NCBI GenBank assembly: GCA_955652655.1
Contig: CATPCK010000446.1
Coordinates: forward strand, 1-6,992
Source of the DNA: an uncultured Ktedonobacteraceae bacterium
GTDB lineage: Bacteria; Chloroflexota; Ktedonobacteria; Ktedonobacterales; Ktedonobacteraceae
DNA: 6,992 nucleotides
Direction of reading: 5' to 3'
The position numbers were made by a program, and so were the translations under genes. Below the pieces are notes generated by a model. That model had not been told where the DNA came from and ran no database searches. It saw only the letters and a program-made list of their open reading frames with translations. Shown piece after piece: positions 4,852-6,992 of the stretch. Positions within the stretch are counted from its first letter, which is position 1. The number at the start of each line of letters is the position of its first letter.

Positions 4852-5970
4852 ATGAAGTGCGGAAGATGTCTCCCAATAAAAGACCAGCGTGCGCAAAGAC
4901 ACTTCCTCCAGAGAGCAATCCTTTTTCTTCTTGGAAGTGCTCACCTTTTCTTGCTTCTCGCATGGATACCGGTATCAGTTCATGCGACTAACGCTCCCAC
5001 CACTCTCCATAGAGCTTCACTCAGCAGCATTCAAGGAACTCCAACCGTTGACCCAACAGTCACTGCATTGCAAAAGGAGAAGCTTGTACATGAAACTGAT
5101 TGGTTTTGGAATTACGGAGTGTGGCTTATCACCTCACTCGCTATAACTCTTGCCCTTTTTGGCACTGGCATTTTTGCACTCATGAAATGGTTTGGAAACC
5201 GCCAGGCCGAACGAGAAAGACGAGAGGACGAGCAAAAGCACTTGTTAGAAGACCGCCAGGCTGAACGAGAAAAGCGAGGTGAGGAGCATTTTCAATCAGT
5301 CGTCGAGGAACTAGGTAGCACGAACCAGGTTGCACAGGTTGGAGCAGCTATCACATTGCGTACCTTTTTGCGCCCAGGCTACGAGCAGTTCTACCGCCAA
5401 TCCTTTGACCTGGCAGTTGCTCATTTACGGTTAAGACACGTTGATGCAGATACAGCCGAACCGCTTGACTCTCTCAGCCAGGCACTCATTACTCTCTTTA
5501 AAGAGTCATTCCCTCTTGCCCGCCAGCACGTGCAAAACATGCAACAGCTTGATACAGCATCTATTCAACTTGATAATGCCTATCTTGCAGGAGCCGATTT
5601 AGAACATGTATGGATGCCACAATCATACCTTAGACAAACCGTTCTCAGCAGAGCTCACCTCAGCGGAGCCAACCTCCGCAAGGCCAACCTCCACAAAGCT
5701 AACCTCCGAGACGCCGACCTCAGCGGAACCAACCTCGACTATGCCCACCTCAACAAAGCCGACCTTAGCGGAGCCCACCTCAGCGGAGCCGACCTCTACG
5801 GAGCTAACCTTTACGGAGCCAACCTCAGCGACGCTGACCTTAGCGGAGCCAACCTCTACGGAGCCCACCTTCAGGGTGCTTCACAGTTTGAGAAAACGAA
5901 GTTGCAAAATGTCAAAGGACTGACACAAGAAGAACTTGAAACGTACAAAATAAAGGGAGCAATCATCTAA
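4852..5970 (+). CDS. Membrane-anchored coiled-coil pentapeptide-repeat protein
   Basis: A 372-residue protein. A basic N-terminus leads to a hydrophobic segment (22-44) that acts as a signal peptide or first TM. A polar, probably outer, loop (45-85) and a second TM (87-112) follow. Residues 115-155 are highly charged and helical, with an 18-residue duplication (RQAERERRE / RQAEREKRG), likely a coiled coil. Residues 155-225 resemble the helical linker before pentapeptide arrays in cyanobacterial-type proteins. Residues 239-343 hold 21 consecutive pentapeptides of the A(N/D)LxX type, about five coils of a right-handed quadrilateral beta-helix. The positive-inside pattern puts this rod in the cytoplasm. 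A short helical tail ends it. ATG 4852 is chosen because the hydrophobic N-terminus needs it and no other ATG/GTG/TTG lies between it and the first TM; initiation is probably leaderless. The role is unknown; scaffolding is an inference. A gyrase-protecting role is not indicated, because membrane anchoring is atypical of Qnr/MfpA. Confidence 0.92.
   Translation: MKCGRCLPIKDQRAQRHFLQRAILFLLGSAHLFLLLAWIPVSVHATNAPTTLHRASLSSIQGTPTVDPTVTALQKEKLVHETDWFWNYGVWLITSLAITLALFGTGIFALMKWFGNRQAERERREDEQKHLLEDRQAEREKRGEEHFQSVVEELGSTNQVAQVGAAITLRTFLRPGYEQFYRQSFDLAVAHLRLRHVDADTAEPLDSLSQALITLFKESFPLARQHVQNMQQLDTASIQLDNAYLAGADLEHVWMPQSYLRQTVLSRAHLSGANLRKANLHKANLRDADLSGTNLDYAHLNKADLSGAHLSGADLYGANLYGANLSDADLSGANLYGAHLQGASQFEKTKLQNVKGLTQEELETYKIKGAII
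5198..5272 (+). repeat. 54-bp period direct duplication in the coiled-coil region
   Basis: The 21-bp stretches at 5198-5218 and 5252-5272 are identical except for one base. Their offset is 54 bp, or 18 codons. They encode the repeated RQAERE segment. Eighteen residues is five turns of alpha-helix, so duplication would keep the helix phase. Confidence 0.6.
5566..5880 (+). repeat. 15-bp tandem repeat array encoding 21 pentapeptides
   Basis: Each 15-bp unit encodes one pentapeptide. From about 5656 the DNA is also strongly repetitive (units like GCCNACCTCNNCGGA), while 5566-5655 keeps only the protein pattern. Long open frames in other phases and on the minus strand across this region are by-products of the period and are not genes. 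Confidence 0.85.
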
Positions 5971-5999
5971 TCAACAAAGTGTTGTAGAAAGACAAGCTA

Positions 6000-6008
6000 T
6001 GGTATAAT
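6000..6008 (+). promoter_or_regulatory. Extended -10 promoter of the YbjQ operon
   Basis: TGG-TATAAT (6000-6008) is a consensus extended -10. A weak -35 candidate TTGTAG sits at 5982-5987 with a short 15-bp spacer. The TGTTG at 5980-5984 also pairs with CAACA at 5972-5976. Transcription should start near 6015, giving a leader of about 67 nt to ATG 6082. Confidence 0.55.
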
Positions 6009-6081
6009 CCCTACAAATATGGCCATTATCGCCAGTTCTTCAGACTGCGAATTTGAGCAGCAAGCGAAAGGGGAAGTTTTT

Positions 6082-6405
6082 ATGGTGGTTGTCACTACTG
6101 ACCAGATCTCACATTATCGTATTATCGAAACGAAGGGGCAGGTCTTCGGAGTGGTAGTGCGTAGCCGGGGCCTGGGGGGCAATATTTTGGCTGGCTTACG
6201 CTCAGTTGTAGGCGGCGAGATAATCGAGTACACCAGGATGCTCGAGGATGCACGACGTCATGCCATCGACCGGATGGTACAAAACGCGACAGTGATGGGC
6301 GCCAATGCCATCGTACGGATGCAGTTCGATTCATCCGAAATTGGGAATGTGATGAGCGAAGTAGTAGCCTACGGCACTGCAGTGGTCATCGAGCCAGAGG
6401 GATAG
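6082..6405 (+). CDS. ybjQ: YbjQ/UPF0145 (DUF74) family protein
   Basis: A 107-residue protein matching the YbjQ/UPF0145 family along its whole length. The hallmarks are an N-terminal VTTDQISHYRIIETKGQVFG, then SVVGGEIIEYTRMLEDAR (51-68) and MGANAIVRMQFDSSEIG (83-99). A final hydrophobic strand (VAYGTAVVIEP) closes the domain. Family members are small, soluble and oligomeric; some are annotated as heavy-metal-binding, but the molecular function is not established. ATG 6082 has AAAGGGGA (6067-6074) with 7-nt spacing and gives the normal family length. An in-frame ATG at 6019 would add 21 unrelated residues and lies only about 4 nt after the predicted transcription start, so I reject it. It leads a small operon with two membrane proteins. 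Confidence 0.92.
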   Translation: MVVVTTDQISHYRIIETKGQVFGVVVRSRGLGGNILAGLRSVVGGEIIEYTRMLEDARRHAIDRMVQNATVMGANAIVRMQFDSSEIGNVMSEVVAYGTAVVIEPEG

Positions 6406-6411
6406 ACAACG

Positions 6412-6702
6412 TTGCTACGACGGGTAATTATTGCGTATGGCGTGCTCTGTCTCATTGTGGCGGCCATCCTCCTCGCAGCGCATGTGACCATTATTCTGGT
6501 GGTCTACCTGGCCGTCAACGGTCTTCTGATTGTTGGGGCCATTCTCTTCGAGCGCAGGGGATATCGTTCACGCGCGAGTCGAACCCAAGGGAAATGGCAG
6601 TCAACTGGCGAGCGCTTCGTGGATCCGACGACTGGCCAGAGAGTAGACGTGTACTACAATCCTGAAACGGGAGAGCGCGATTATCGCGAATCCGGTTTGT
6701 GA
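6412..6702 (+). CDS. Small two-TM membrane protein, function unknown
   Basis: A 96-residue protein. Two hydrophobic helices (about 5-25 and 28-47) form a hairpin, followed by a basic cytoplasmic tail. The tail contains GERFVDPTTGQRVDVYYNP and then ETGERDYRE, a polar beta-type motif with a PTTGQ/PETGE repeat that I do not recognise as a named domain. TTG 6412 begins 6 nt after the YbjQ stop. AGAGG at 6396-6400 lies 11 nt upstream, inside the preceding gene, which suggests translational coupling. No ATG is available before the first TM helix; GTG 6442 would cut it off. Co-expression with YbjQ is very likely, but its role is unknown. Confidence 0.75.
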   Translation: MLRRVIIAYGVLCLIVAAILLAAHVTIILVVYLAVNGLLIVGAILFERRGYRSRASRTQGKWQSTGERFVDPTTGQRVDVYYNPETGERDYRESGL

Positions 6703-6773
6703 GATGCGAAGTGAGGGTGACGCCGGTGCAGAACGGCTAGCATTGCCACATATAGTGAAAGGAGAAAAAGTAC

Positions 6774-6992
6774 ATGGATACTCGCACTATATTTTTGGGA
6801 AACCTCACGTGTTGTGTCTCCGGCTTGCTCATCCTCACTATTGTGGGTCTGGTGGTAATCCTCACTGTTCCTGCTCAGTACAAAAAGAAAGTTGATTTCA
6901 TCGAACCGGTGCTCTTTGTGCTTGTATATGGCTTCACCTACTTGACCTCCTCTGACGTGCCTGGACGTAAACGCCTTGCCCTTCTCGCTGCA
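6774..6992 (+). CDS. Small membrane protein, truncated by window end
   Basis: The frame stays open from ATG 6774 to the last base (73 codons seen, no stop). It is preceded by AAAGGAGA (6758-6765) with good spacing. It encodes a hydrophobic helix (about 12-35, starting with a CC pair) and then a short basic stretch (QYKKKVDF). A second hydrophobic segment (43-58, EPVLFVLVYGFTYL) and a basic SDVPGRKR follow. It lies 71 nt after the previous gene with no visible promoter, so it is probably the third gene of the YbjQ operon. The family is not recognised. A frame starting at 6704 in another phase is rejected because it lacks a ribosome site and overlaps this gene. Confidence 0.75.
   Translation, partial: MDTRTIFLGNLTCCVSGLLILTIVGLVVILTVPAQYKKKVDFIEPVLFVLVYGFTYLTSSDVPGRKRLALLAA

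Noticed and set aside
5566..5880. Tandem array considered as a CRISPR or minisatellite
   Set aside because: The units are contiguous 15-bp coding repeats without spacers and they encode canonical A(N/D)LxX pentapeptides.
5606..5923. Low-complexity frames (TSAEPTS on plus, VGSAEVGS on minus at 5623-5868) in the pentapeptide region
   Set aside because: These are alternate-phase readings of the 15-bp tandem array, whose period of five codons keeps every phase open.
6704..6895. A 63-codon plus-strand frame near the right end
   Set aside because: It is in a different phase from the membrane protein starting at 6774, which has a strong ribosome site and a clear hydrophobic pattern. The 6704 frame has neither.

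Overview
The window looks like accessory or moderately conserved chromosome from a soil-type Chloroflexota bacterium, most likely a Ktedonobacteria relative. I infer this from the kinds of protein present: a multi-TM sensor with the RLWDIDVLINRALVYG signature, a membrane-fused cupredoxin, several VOC proteins and a membrane-anchored pentapeptide protein. The call rests on family resemblance, not on a marker gene. No rRNA, tRNA, CRISPR array or intact transposase gene is visible.

Layout. Positions 1-456 hold no credible gene. They carry a MITE-like element with 28-bp near-perfect terminal inverted repeats (21-205) and a long hairpin followed by a T-run (282-334). A VOC (glyoxalase-fold) gene lies on the minus strand at 457-828, with a promoter placed so that its mRNA should be leaderless. 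The gap 829-1139 holds what appears to be the frameshifted 3' remnant of an ArsR-type regulator (about 901-1022, minus strand), and then a near-consensus promoter overlapped by one copy and followed by a second copy of a 19-bp operator-like repeat.

That promoter drives a probable plus-strand operon: a TetR repressor (1140-1805), a polytopic membrane protein ending in a type-1-copper cupredoxin domain (1877-2683), and a second VOC protein (2786-3151). Two strong hairpins separate the cupredoxin and VOC genes. The simplest reading is an autoregulated TetR cassette whose effector and substrate are unknown.

A separately promoted, roughly 9-TM sensor-like protein follows (3349-4695). It ends where related histidine kinases would continue into GAF/kinase domains. 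Next, again with a probably leaderless promoter, is a membrane-anchored coiled-coil protein with 21 tandem pentapeptide repeats (4852-5970).

The right end is a small operon behind an extended -10 promoter: a YbjQ/UPF0145 protein (6082-6405), a small two-TM protein with a TTG start (6412-6702), and the start of another small membrane protein that runs off the window (6774-6992).

Four of the five predicted promoters have a TG one base before the -10 hexamer. Genes fall into two initiation classes: those with a clear Shine-Dalgarno, and two with none, whose -10 box sits 6-7 nt before the ATG.
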